Of a stretch of DNA of 6,276 nt, positions 1 through 6,206 are shown one piece after another. The first letter of the stretch is position 1. Each line of letters opens with the position of its first letter. This DNA comes from Pseudomonadota bacterium (GTDB taxonomy: Bacteria; Pseudomonadota; Gammaproteobacteria; SZUA-229). The notes under the pieces are model-generated. The model made no database searches. It was not told where the DNA came from and saw only the letters and a program-made list of their open reading frames with translations. Position numbers and translations under genes: made by a program. The stretch spans positions 1 through 6,276 of the forward strand of contig JAUPMA010000256.1 of the NCBI GenBank assembly GCA_030836935.1, in the 5' to 3' direction.

Positions 1-38
1 GGCGCACAATAGTACAGTGCGCCTGAAGGCGCACGTAC
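1..38 (+). repeat. Nested inverted repeats upstream of moaC
   Basis: The heptamer GGCGCAC occurs at 1-7 and again at 28-34, and its exact reverse complement GTGCGCC lies between them at 17-23. The middle copy can pair with the left copy (9-nt loop) or the right copy (TGAA tetraloop), but not both. The right-hand hairpin is extended by GTAC at 12-15 pairing with GTAC at 35-38, with A16 bulged, giving 11 base pairs. No T tract follows on the + strand. It could be an RNA switch or attenuator-like leader, an operator palindrome, or the end of an upstream gene's terminator region. The structure is seen directly; any function is inference. Confidence 0.6.
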
Positions 39-41
39 AAT
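36..41 (+). promoter_or_regulatory. Possible -10 box for moaC
   Basis: TACAAT matches the sigma70 -10 consensus in 5 of 6 positions and would start transcription near 47-49, just before the moaC ribosome binding site. The -35 position at 17-bp spacing (13-18, TACAGT) is poor. If real, the palindrome at 12-38 would lie in the promoter spacer as a possible operator rather than in the mRNA. Upstream sequence outside the window could equally carry the promoter. Confidence 0.25.
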
Positions 42-61
42 AAACCTGCATGAGGTTCATC

Positions 62-538
62 ATGAACGACAAGTTAACGCATTTTAACGAATCCGGTGAA
101 GCACACATGGTTGATGTGGGGCAAAAAACCGTGACCTCGCGCGTGGCCGTTGCCGAAGGACGCATTGTGATGCAGCCGGAAACGCTGGCACTGATCAAAC
201 AGGGCAATCACAAGAAAGGCGACGTGCTGGGCATCGCCCGCATTGCCGGCATTATGGCAGCGAAAAAAACAGCCGGGCTGATTCCGCTGTGCCATCCCGT
301 TGCGCTGACCCATGCAGATATCCAGTTAACCACGGATGACAAACTGCCGGGCGTGCGCTGCGAGGCCAGGGTGGAATGCAGTGGCGTTACCGGCGTGGAA
401 ATGGAAGCGCTGACGGCCGTGCAGATTGCCCTGCTTACCGTTTATGACATGTGCAAGGCTGTGGATCGCGGCATGCAGATGGAACAGATCCGGTTGCTGA
501 AAAAATCCGGAGGTAAATCGGGAGAATGGGTGCGTTGA
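62..538 (+). CDS. moaC: Cyclic pyranopterin monophosphate synthase MoaC
   Basis: MoaC acts in the cytoplasm in molybdenum cofactor synthesis. With MoaA it converts GTP, through the 3',8-cyclo-GTP intermediate, to cyclic pyranopterin monophosphate. The 158-residue product matches the family length (E. coli about 161) and is collinear with it: GEAHMVDV near the N-terminus (12-19), HKKGD (50-54, with the catalytic-type lysine), LIPLCHP (73-79, active-site histidine 78), GVEMEALTA (111-119), YDMCKAV (128-134, Asp129 and Lys132 equivalent to E. coli Asp128 and Lys131) and the C-terminal SGGKSG (149-154). I chose the ATG at 62 because GAGG at 52-55 lies 6 nt upstream and the protein then begins like other MoaC proteins; an in-frame ATG at 50 has no ribosome binding site. 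No other moa gene is visible; the gene converges on eptA with 26 bp between the stop codons. Confidence 0.97.
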   Translation: MNDKLTHFNESGEAHMVDVGQKTVTSRVAVAEGRIVMQPETLALIKQGNHKKGDVLGIARIAGIMAAKKTAGLIPLCHPVALTHADIQLTTDDKLPGVRCEARVECSGVTGVEMEALTAVQIALLTVYDMCKAVDRGMQMEQIRLLKKSGGKSGEWVR

Positions 539-552
539 ATCTTTTTTTATGA

Positions 553-571
553 AAACTGTTCAGGTCAGTTT
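553..571. repeat. Short inverted repeat between moaC and eptA ends
   Basis: AAACTG (553-558) and CAGTTT (566-571) form a 6-bp stem with a 7-nt loop, overlapping the last codons and stop of eptA. Read on the minus strand the stem runs into only four T residues, and on the plus strand the T run (542-548) lies before the stem. It is therefore at best a weak terminator for eptA; no clear intrinsic terminator is seen for either converging gene. Confidence 0.3.
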
Positions 572-2271
572 GCAGTCGGCTGGTCATGCGCTATATGCGC
601 AATATGTTTGAGTGTATTGCGGTTACAGGGTGCAAACACATCCAGTCCCGGATTATATGTGGCGCTATCCACATCCATCAGGCCCAGCATTGAATGGAAC
701 AGGTTATCGTGCGAATAAAATTCGTGGCTGTTTGCTTTCAGGCAGGTTTTGTCAATGCCGGCATCGGCCGCATATTGATCTGACAGCCAGACAATAAACG
801 GAATGTGTTTTTGCTCATCGGGGGCCATGAAATAGGGCAGGCCATGCAAATATAAACCTTCTTCGCCCAGTGATTCGCCATGATCCGACATGTACAGCAT
901 GGCGGTGTTGAATTGCTGGCTGTTCTGTTGCAGAAATTCGATTACGCCATTGAGTACATGATCCGTGTACAGAATGGTGTTGTCATAAACATTCACCACT
1001 TCTTCGCGGCTGCATTCATCCAGCTGGTTGCTGTTGCAGGCCGGTTTGAAAACGGCAAATTCCTGCGGGTAACGTAAATGGTAAGTGGGGCCATGACTGC
1101 CTTTCTGGTGCAGCACAATTACACTGTCAGTTTGCAGATGATCGACATATTGCTGAAGCCTGTCGAACAGAATGTCATCGTAACACTCGCCGTTTGCACA
1201 TAACTGCGGATGTTTTTCATGCGATAAATCCCTGCTGTCCACTCGCGCGCATAATCCCTTGCAGCCGGAATTGTTGTCGCGCCAGGCCACCTGTACGCCG
1301 GCGTGCTGTAAAACATCCAGTATGTTTTCCTGGTGTCTGGCGGCGTCATCTGTGTAATGCTCGCGCCCCAGATTGGAAAACATGCAGGGTACAGAAACGG
1401 CCGTGGCCGTGCCGCAGGACCAGGCGTTGCTGAAATTGATAATGTCCTGCCGGGCAAGATTCGGATTGGTGTTGTGCGTGTAACCATTAAGCGAAAAATT
1501 ACTGGCACGCGCGGTTTCACCCACAATCAGAATAACCAGATTTTTTTTACCGCGCTGAGGCCAGGTTGTCAGCAAATGCGCATCCTCGCCCAATGGGCTG
1601 ACCGGACGTTTTTGAACCCAGTGCTGCTTGCCATAACCCTTGATGGCGTGCAGGTAATTGAGCGGGTTAATCAAATGGCGCAACTCATTGTGATTGCGGC
1701 CAAAAGAAACCAGATCCTTGTAAAAGGCAAAAGAAGTCGCACCAATCACACATAAAGTGAGTGCCAGATTGATAGCTCTGGCCAGCAACTCACGTGGCCA
1801 TGGCTTGTACAGAATGCGGGTGCGGGCAATAATCAGTGCCGGAATTGCGCCGAAAATCAGCAGGTGTGCAAACAGCGCGGCGCTGAATAATTCCGTGGCT
1901 TCACGCGGATCGGTTTCGATGACGTTCTGCATCATGGTGATGTCGAGCATCACGCCATAACGCTGCATGAAATAACTGGCCACAGCGGAACACAGCAACA
2001 GAATAATGATCAGCGGTTTGAAAATATATTTGAAGCCAATGATTGTGATCAGCAAATTGATCAATGCTGTCATCAGCACGGCCAGCGCTGCAATCAGCGC
2101 GATGTTGTGCAGGGAGAAATAACCCAGGGCATCACTCGCCGCCTGCCAGAATGCAAAATTGCCGAGCAGCACCAGAAACAGTGATACATGCCAGCCGGCC
2201 GTATTGATACTGGCCTCGAAACTGAGCAGGGACCGAAGGGTTTGCCCGTGTTTTGACAGGGTCTGAAACAT
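565..2271 (-). CDS. eptA: Lipid A phosphoethanolamine transferase, EptA/PmrC/MCR family
   Basis: An inner-membrane enzyme that transfers phosphoethanolamine from phosphatidylethanolamine to lipid A phosphates on the periplasmic side, which lowers surface negative charge and polymyxin binding. The 568 residues (E. coli EptA about 547) begin with about five membrane helices (roughly 30-46, 56-80, 86-102, 131-148, 166-184), followed by a periplasmic sulfatase/alkaline-phosphatase-fold domain. Active-site residues are all present: Glu252 in VGETAR, nucleophile Thr290 in CGTATAVSVPC with its flanking cysteine pair, His393 in GSHGPTY, Asp463-His464 in SDHGES, and His476 in LYLHGLPY. Spacing agrees with MCR-1 (E246, T285, H395, D465, H466, H478). 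I prefer the start at 2271, preceded by GGAAG (2280-2284) at 8 nt; the in-frame ATG at 2307 has no usable binding site and would leave 8 bp to mutY. Other acceptors, such as core heptose or kinds of glycan, cannot be ruled out from sequence. Confidence 0.95.
   Translation of the reverse strand: MFQTLSKHGQTLRSLLSFEASINTAGWHVSLFLVLLGNFAFWQAASDALGYFSLHNIALIAALAVLMTALINLLITIIGFKYIFKPLIIILLLCSAVASYFMQRYGVMLDITMMQNVIETDPREATELFSAALFAHLLIFGAIPALIIARTRILYKPWPRELLARAINLALTLCVIGATSFAFYKDLVSFGRNHNELRHLINPLNYLHAIKGYGKQHWVQKRPVSPLGEDAHLLTTWPQRGKKNLVILIVGETARASNFSLNGYTHNTNPNLARQDIINFSNAWSCGTATAVSVPCMFSNLGREHYTDDAARHQENILDVLQHAGVQVAWRDNNSGCKGLCARVDSRDLSHEKHPQLCANGECYDDILFDRLQQYVDHLQTDSVIVLHQKGSHGPTYHLRYPQEFAVFKPACNSNQLDECSREEVVNVYDNTILYTDHVLNGVIEFLQQNSQQFNTAMLYMSDHGESLGEEGLYLHGLPYFMAPDEQKHIPFIVWLSDQYAADAGIDKTCLKANSHEFYSHDNLFHSMLGLMDVDSATYNPGLDVFAPCNRNTLKHIAHIAHDQPTAN
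2253..2258 (+). promoter_or_regulatory. Candidate -35 box for mutY inside eptA
   Basis: TTGACA is a perfect sigma70 -35 hexamer on the plus strand, 57 bp before the mutY ATG and inside the first codons of eptA. The best hexamer at 17-bp spacing, AACACT (2276-2281), matches the -10 consensus at only three positions, so the promoter is uncertain. Confidence 0.25.
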
Positions 2272-2302
2272 GACGAACACTTCCGCTGGCTGAACGACAA
2301 AA

Positions 2303-2308
2303 AGCATA
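2303..2308 (-). promoter_or_regulatory. Possible -10 box for eptA
   Basis: On the minus strand this reads TATGCT (4 of 6 matches to TATAAT). It would place the transcript start near 2296, giving a leader of about 25 nt containing the GGAAG site used for the eptA start at 2271. The expected -35 position (2326-2331) has no consensus match but overlaps the direct repeat at 2319-2335, as at activator-dependent promoters. Confidence 0.3.
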
Positions 2309-2315
2309 CGTCCGG

Positions 2316-3392
2316 ATGTTTAACAAAAGCTTAACAAAACACGATTCCTTTACCCGCCGGTTGCAGCACTGGTTTGCCCGCCATGGCCGCCACGATCTGC
2401 CCTGGCAGCATCCGCGCACGCCGTACCGCGTGTGGCTGGCTGAAATCATGCTGCAACAGACCCTGGTGCAGACAGTGATCGGGTATTTCGGGCGCTTTGT
2501 GCAACGCTTTCCCGAAATAACGGACCTGGCCGTCGCGCCTGCCGATGAAGTCATGCGTTACTGGGCGGGGCTGGGTTATTACGCCCGGGCGCGCAACCTG
2601 CACCAAACCGCGCAGCTGATCTGCACAACCTGCAGTGGTGAATTCCCGCAAGACATCGACCGGCTCCAGCAACTGCCGGGCATTGGCCGCTCCACCGCCG
2701 GCGCGATTCTGGCGCAGGCGTTTGGCCAGCGTCACGCCATACTCGATGGCAACGTCAAACGGGTGCTGGCGCGCTACCACGGCGTTAACGGCTGGCCGGG
2801 CGAGCGCAAGGTGCAGGACCGGTTATGGCAATACGCCGAACGGCACACCCCGGATTCGCAACTGGCGGACTATACCCAGGCCATTATGGATTTTGGTGCC
2901 ACCCTCTGTACGCGCGTAAAACCGCGCTGCCATGACTGCCCGATGCAGTCCGGCTGCCAGGCTTACCAGCATGATTGCGTAACCCGGCTGCCTGCCCCCA
3001 GGCCACGCAAAACCCTGCCGGTAAAAACAGTGTGCCTGCTGGTTTTGCGAGATAACGCGGGCCGGATATTGCTGGAAAAGCGCCCGCCTGCCGGCATCTG
3101 GGGCGGTTTGTGGAGCCTGCCGGAAACGGCTGTGGAAGTTGACCTGCCGGAGGCTTGCCTTCAGCGCTGGGGCTTCAGGCTTGCCGGCGTGAAATGCGGC
3201 ACCGCATTTCGCCACACCTTCAGTCACTATCACCTTGATATCACCCCATGCCATGCCCGGGTTAAAAACCCCGGATTATGTGTGATGGAAGATGGCCGGT
3301 GGCTCTGGTATAACAGCGCCCAGTCGCCAAGGCCCGCGCTACCCGCGCCGGTGGCGCAGATCATCCAGCAGCTTCAAGAGGAAACCCCATGA
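2316..3392 (+). CDS. mutY: Adenine DNA glycosylase MutY
   Basis: MutY removes adenine mispaired with 8-oxoguanine or guanine, starting base excision repair that prevents G:C to T:A mutations. The 358 residues are close to the E. coli protein (about 350), with equivalent positions shifted by 6. Visible are catalytic Glu43 in [10 protein letters not shown], the intercalating Tyr88 in [11 protein letters not shown], the helix-hairpin-helix [13 protein letters not shown] (120-132), catalytic Asp144 in [12 protein letters not shown], the 4Fe-4S ligands Cys198-X6-Cys205-X2-Cys208-X5-Cys214, and a C-terminal NUDIX-like 8-oxoG recognition domain (from about 235) with [10 protein letters not shown] and FSHYHL (302-307). 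The motif usually reading VIPYF is VIGYF here (54-58), a small departure. The ATG at 2316 is the only plausible start, yet no Shine-Dalgarno sequence precedes it, suggesting weak or leaderless initiation. Its first codons overlap the putative eptA operator, and its 3' end overlaps yggX. Confidence 0.97.
   Translation: MFNKSLTKHDSFTRRLQHWFARHGRHDLPWQHPRTPYRVWLAEIMLQQTLVQTVIGYFGRFVQRFPEITDLAVAPADEVMRYWAGLGYYARARNLHQTAQLICTTCSGEFPQDIDRLQQLPGIGRSTAGAILAQAFGQRHAILDGNVKRVLARYHGVNGWPGERKVQDRLWQYAERHTPDSQLADYTQAIMDFGATLCTRVKPRCHDCPMQSGCQAYQHDCVTRLPAPRPRKTLPVKTVCLLVLRDNAGRILLEKRPPAGIWGGLWSLPETAVEVDLPEACLQRWGFRLAGVKCGTAFRHTFSHYHLDITPCHARVKNPGLCVMEDGRWLWYNSAQSPRPALPAPVAQIIQQLQEETP
2319..2335. promoter_or_regulatory. 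PmrA/OmpR-type direct repeat, putative eptA operator
   Basis: TTTAAC (2319-2324) and CTTAAC (2330-2335) are direct half-sites separated by 5 nt, an 11-bp period. The PmrA (BasR) box of enteric bacteria is YTTAAK-N5-YTTAAK, so each half matches at five of six positions. PmrA is the known activator of eptA/pmrC in those bacteria. The repeat ends 10 bp before the possible eptA -10 box and lies in codons 2-7 of mutY. A CpxR or other OmpR-family site is an alternative. Repeat seen directly; regulator assignment is inference. Confidence 0.4.
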
Positions 3393-3664
3393 GCCGTACT
3401 GTGCAATGCATCAAACTGAAAAAAGAAGCCGAGGGTCTGGCTGTGCCGCCCTATCCGGGTGAACTGGGCGTGCGTATTTACCAGAATGTATCCAAGGAAG
3501 CCTGGCAAGGCTGGCTGAAACACCAGACCATGCTGATCAACGAATACCGGTTAACACCCATCGAACCCAAGGCGCGCAAGTTCCTGGAAGAGCAAATGGA
3601 AAAATTCTTCTTCACCGAGCAAGGCGCCGACAAGCCCCGGGATTTTGTGCCGCCAGCAAAATAA
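3389..3664 (+). CDS. yggX: Probable Fe(2+)-trafficking protein YggX
   Basis: A small cytoplasmic protein associated with iron trafficking and protection of Fe-S enzymes against oxidative damage. The 91 residues match the family size (E. coli 91) and sequence: an N-terminal MSRTVQC with the conserved Cys7, EAEGL, the hallmark [10 protein letters not shown] (22-31), [15 protein letters not shown] (46-55) and a basic C-terminus. The ATG overlaps the mutY stop as ATGA, and AGAGGA (3377-3382) inside mutY lies 6 nt before the start, indicating one transcript and probable translational coupling. The mutY-yggX order is common in gammaproteobacteria and fits a shared oxidative-stress role. Exact biochemical activity of the family is still debated. 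Confidence 0.97.
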   Translation: MSRTVQCIKLKKEAEGLAVPPYPGELGVRIYQNVSKEAWQGWLKHQTMLINEYRLTPIEPKARKFLEEQMEKFFFTEQGADKPRDFVPPAK

Positions 3665-3714
3665 AGTGACTCAAGGCGCGGGCAATCCGTGCTGCAACCC
3701 GGCGGGAATAAAAC

Positions 3715-3743
3715 TTGACTCACAGGGGGGTTGCCGTTTTAAT
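3715..3743 (+). promoter_or_regulatory. Sigma70 promoter of tRNA-Phe with GC-rich discriminator
   Basis: TTGACT (-35, 3715-3720) and TTTAAT (-10, 3738-3743) each match consensus at five of six positions and are separated by exactly 17 bp. They are followed by ACGCGCT (3744-3750), a GC-rich discriminator typical of stable-RNA promoters under stringent (ppGpp) control. The transcript start would be near 3750, leaving a tRNA 5' leader of about 39 nt for RNase P. Confidence 0.8.
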
Positions 3744-3762
3744 ACGCGCTCCCAAAAAACCG

Positions 3763-3777
3763 CTGCCGTTCTGGCAG
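3763..3777 (+). repeat. Hairpin in the tRNA-Phe precursor leader
   Basis: CTGCC (3763-3767) pairs with GGCAG (3773-3777) around a 5-nt loop, between the predicted transcript start and the mature tRNA 5' end. Just after it, TGGCC (3778-3782) could pair with GGCCA (3789-3793) of the acceptor strand, an alternative fold that the mature tRNA structure would outcompete. Possibly a processing element; no function is shown. Confidence 0.3.
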
Positions 3778-3788
3778 TGGCCGCAAAT

Positions 3789-3864
3789 GGCCAGTTAGCT
3801 CAGTTGGTAGAGCAGGGGACTGAAAATCCCCGTGTCCTTGGTTCGATTCCGAGACTGGCCACCA
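3789..3864 (+). tRNA. tRNA-Phe (anticodon GAA)
   Basis: A complete 76-nt cloverleaf: acceptor GGCCAGT (3789-3795) pairs with ACTGGCC (3854-3860), followed by A73 and an encoded CCA (3862-3864). The D arm contains AGCTCAGTTGGTAGAGC, the anticodon stem GGGGA/TCCCC encloses CTGAAAA with anticodon GAA at 3822-3824, and the T arm carries GGTTCGATTCC. Apart from the acceptor stem and a few bases it is nearly identical to E. coli tRNA-Phe. It has its own promoter (3715-3743), so it need not be read through from yggX. No clear intrinsic terminator follows. Confidence 0.98.
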
Positions 3865-4047
3865 TCTTCCCGTTTCCTGATATTTTTGGCTTCAGGACCG
3901 TATTGAGCCTGTTTTTCGGTGGTTCGGTTATTCGGCTCATCCATGAGCTCTCACCCTGCGGGCTCGCTGCGCTCATTCAAATTCGCTCGCGCCAAACAGC
4001 CGGCCTGGGCTATAACTACCCACACTTCATTTTCCTGGCTGAGTATC
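3865..4047. other. Non-coding stretch between tRNA-Phe and the CorA-like gene
   Basis: No convincing gene lies here, although the CorA-like frame stays open back to 3919. It contains TCCTGA/TCAGGA arms (3875-3880, 3892-3897), three TTCGG blocks at exactly 8-nt spacing (3915, 3923, 3931), and a GCTC/TCGCT-rich patch (about 3949-3993). None ends in a T tract, so no standard terminator is visible. A -10-like TATAAC (4011-4016) without a -35 is the only promoter hint for the next gene. Confidence 0.5.
4011..4016 (+). promoter_or_regulatory. Weak -10-like box before the CorA-like gene
   Basis: TATAAC matches the -10 consensus at five of six positions and sits 31 bp before the chosen ATG. Neither a -35 hexamer at 16-18 bp nor an extended TGn motif is present, so this is only a candidate. 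Confidence 0.2.
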
Positions 4048-5694
4048 ATGACCAAAGATCCGGCTTCTTCCATTCTGGTTCGCCATTTTCGCCAGCGATT
4101 GTTGTGGCCGCTGCAGCTGACCTCGCTGGACGCAATGGCCAATAAACAGCATTGGCAATTGCTGGAACAGGATAAAAACAAAAAATGGCAAAGAATAAAT
4201 AATGCTTTCAGTGTAAGTGCAGGGGAATTCAGTGAAAACATTTACAAGGAATTCGTTGTCTTTCTGCCCTATGTGCAACGATTTATTTATGGCGAGAGTC
4301 GCGGCCGGCACACACATGGCCTTGATGATCCTCCTGGTGATTCTGCCCTGAAGATTTTTCGCCGCCATGATGTGAAAAAAATCCGCGTGGTGTTGCGCGC
4401 AGGGGATGCGCCCATACTGCTGACAGTCGATCACATCGAGTTATGTTTCTTTGACGATATTGATATTGTGTTTCTCAATATCGAAGTTACAGCAGACAAC
4501 TTGTCGCTTACCACAGCGCGTGATTTGCTTTACCGTTTTGGCCGCGCCTACCCAACCGGCTGGAATGATGCCGGACAGGGCGTGCATAACACACTGGATT
4601 GTGAATTGCTGGCAGAGGACGGAACCGTGCTGGCGCAATCCGATTCCGGTAATCGTGAAAAATTTCTTGCCTTTGCCTGTGAACACCGCGCGCCCTGCAC
4701 ATCATCGCACTGGAACTATCTGTTGCAGCCACTGGTGCTGAATGCATCCGATAATCCGGGCGATATCCGTTACGATCAGATTGAATATCACCGCATGCCG
4801 CTAATGGCGTATCTCGCCGTTGATGAGCCGCTGAATATTATGCGGCAGGAATGGTTGCGTCTGGGTCTGGTTGCTACCTTGCATCCGGATGAGCCGTTGC
4901 CATTAAATGATGCGCAGATTATCGATTTTGACAATCTTTACTGTTATGACCGTTACTGGGCGGGCAGTGAGGCAGGACCAAATACGCGATTTCTGTGCAG
5001 TGGCCGTGCCTTCATTGTAGTGGGGGATGCCCAGGAAAGTTATTTTCTTAATAATGAGCGCGGCATACAGGCGCAATTTCGCCACCAATATTTCATCATG
5101 TTTCTGATTTCACATTTTCATCGTGCAGCACTGCTGATTTTTTCTGATCGTCTGGTGGATGCCATTCACGATCTGGACATGCGCAACCCGAAATCCGTGC
5201 GCAAATTCCGTCAGCGCATTCATGCCAATTTTGAAGAATTTCTCAGGTTCACGCATCGCTACTGGTTTGATGAGTTGTCCGAACGGCCACACATGCAGGC
5301 GTTGCATCACATGTGCGCAAAACATCTGGGTAATGTGGCTTTATATGCCGAGGTAAAAGATGAGTTGCATGACATGAGCCAGTATCTCGACAGTGACGCA
5401 CAGCGCCGCCAGTCTACAACGGTGGTGCGATTAACGGTGGTAACAACCTTCAGTCTGATTGGTACAGTTGCCACCGGATTTCTCGGCATGAATATTATCA
5501 GCGAGGCGGATGCACCGGTATGGCTGCGCTGGAGTTATTTTGCGTTAACGGTTATCGGTGCCAGCGTACTCACATTTGTAACGGTGATGAAATCAAAACA
5601 GCTGTATGACTTTCTGGATGTGTTATCCGAAGGCCGCTCATTTAAAAACAGGGTTGCCATGTTGTGGCCCGCGCGCAAGAATAGGCGCACCTGA
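4048..5694 (+). CDS. CorA-like divalent metal ion transport protein
   Basis: A predicted inner-membrane channel-type protein of the CorA/MIT superfamily, whose characterised members move Mg2+ or other divalent cations as pentamers. Evidence is the C-terminal architecture: a helical stalk (about 380-461) runs straight into TM1 (about 462-479), which ends in the signature Gly480-Met481-Asn482, followed by a short acidic loop (Glu486, Asp488) and TM2 (about 495-514), then a basic tail. At 548 residues it is far longer than E. coli CorA (316); the first 230 or so residues are extra and show no motif I recognise, and the tail after TM2 is about 34 residues. The start at 4048 is chosen because the protein begins sensibly there; only a weak GAG (4041-4043) precedes it. 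The frame is open further upstream (GTG 3919, ATG 3943), but that part reads like translated repeat DNA. Substrate unknown. Followed 20 bp later by a CopD-like gene. Confidence 0.8.
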   Translation: MTKDPASSILVRHFRQRLLWPLQLTSLDAMANKQHWQLLEQDKNKKWQRINNAFSVSAGEFSENIYKEFVVFLPYVQRFIYGESRGRHTHGLDDPPGDSALKIFRRHDVKKIRVVLRAGDAPILLTVDHIELCFFDDIDIVFLNIEVTADNLSLTTARDLLYRFGRAYPTGWNDAGQGVHNTLDCELLAEDGTVLAQSDSGNREKFLAFACEHRAPCTSSHWNYLLQPLVLNASDNPGDIRYDQIEYHRMPLMAYLAVDEPLNIMRQEWLRLGLVATLHPDEPLPLNDAQIIDFDNLYCYDRYWAGSEAGPNTRFLCSGRAFIVVGDAQESYFLNNERGIQAQFRHQYFIMFLISHFHRAALLIFSDRLVDAIHDLDMRNPKSVRKFRQRIHANFEEFLRFTHRYWFDELSERPHMQALHHMCAKHLGNVALYAEVKDELHDMSQYLDSDAQRRQSTTVVRLTVVTTFSLIGTVATGFLGMNIISEADAPVWLRWSYFALTVIGASVLTFVTVMKSKQLYDFLDVLSEGRSFKNRVAMLWPARKNRRT

Positions 5695-5714
5695 AATTTT
5701 GTTGCGAGTACATC

Positions 5715-6182
5715 ATGAATCTGAACAGTCTTTATATTCTCCTGCACATTATATCGGCGGTGATTTGGGTAGGCGGCATGTATTTCGCCTACATGTGCTT
5801 GCGCCCCGTTGCCGCCAGCCAGCTGGAGCCGCCACAGCGTTTGCGTCTGTGGGTAGGTGTGTTTGATAAATTTTTTCCGGTGGTGTGGGTGTCGGTGGTG
5901 CTGTTGCCGCTTACCGGTTACGTCATGATTTTTTCCATCTGGCAGGGCTTTGCTGCCACGCCATTGTATGTGCATCTCATGAATGGCATCGGTACGCTGA
6001 TGATCCTGATTTACATGCATGTTTATTTCACACCGTTTGCGCGCCTGAAAAAGGCCGTCGCGGCTGAACAATGGCCAGCCGGTGGCGAGGCACTGGCACA
6101 GATTCGCAAACTGGTGGGACTGAATTTATCGCTGGGATTACTGGTGATTGTGATTGCCGGCGGCGGACGGTATTTTGTTTAA
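5715..6182 (+). CDS. CopD-like four-helix integral membrane protein
   Basis: A 155-residue protein with four predicted membrane helices (about 4-26, 50-76, 84-106, 133-150). The first helix carries LHIISAVIWVGGMYF (10-24), the histidine plus GG pattern seen in CopD-domain and HemJ-like proteins. Histidines at 11, 87 and 102 and methionines near them (22, 89, 101) all lie in or beside helices and could bind copper or haem, as inferred from the family. CopD proteins are linked to copper import or tolerance, but short stand-alone members are mostly uncharacterised, so no reaction is assigned. GCGAG (5704-5708) lies 6 nt before the ATG as a weak ribosome binding site. The 20-bp gap after the CorA-like gene suggests one operon. 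Confidence 0.75.
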   Translation: MNLNSLYILLHIISAVIWVGGMYFAYMCLRPVAASQLEPPQRLRLWVGVFDKFFPVVWVSVVLLPLTGYVMIFSIWQGFAATPLYVHLMNGIGTLMILIYMHVYFTPFARLKKAVAAEQWPAGGEALAQIRKLVGLNLSLGLLVIVIAGGGRYFV

Positions 6183-6206
6183 TGAGCTTCTGATTAAGTA
6201 TGAAAT

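Noticed and set aside
565..2271. Mobile colistin-resistance (mcr) gene
   Set aside because: The enzyme family is the same, but the gene sits between core genes moaC and mutY with no insertion sequence or plasmid feature, so it is best read as chromosomal eptA.
2132..2554. 140-codon minus-strand frame covering the eptA/mutY starts
   Set aside because: It overlaps the well-supported starts of both genes in other frames and translates to Arg/Ser/Cys-rich sequence typical of shadows.
3789..3864. tRNA-Phe as an occupied phage or island attachment site
   Set aside because: No integrase gene and no second copy of the tRNA 3' end in the window; neighbouring genes are ordinary chromosomal ones.
3875..3938. 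Intrinsic terminator after tRNA-Phe
   Set aside because: The TCCTGA/TCAGGA and TGAGCC/GGCTCA arms have long loops and no T tract after them.
3919..4047. N-terminal extension of the CorA-like protein (GTG 3919 or ATG 3943)
   Set aside because: The frame is open, but the translation follows the TTCGG blocks and GCTC-rich patch and looks like repeat DNA read as protein. Kept only as an alternative start.
3645..4145. 166-codon plus-strand open frame
   Set aside because: It runs straight through the tRNA-Phe gene and the repeat-like stretch after it; no motif and no ribosome binding site.
5683..5694. Third copy of the GGCGCAC heptamer near the CorA-like stop
   Set aside because: A single heptamer without a partner arm nearby; probably chance.
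5535..6071. 178-codon minus-strand open frame
   Set aside because: It lies antisense across the end of the CorA-like gene and most of the CopD-like gene, has a composition typical of a shadow frame (many His, Arg, Gln), and shows no family motif.
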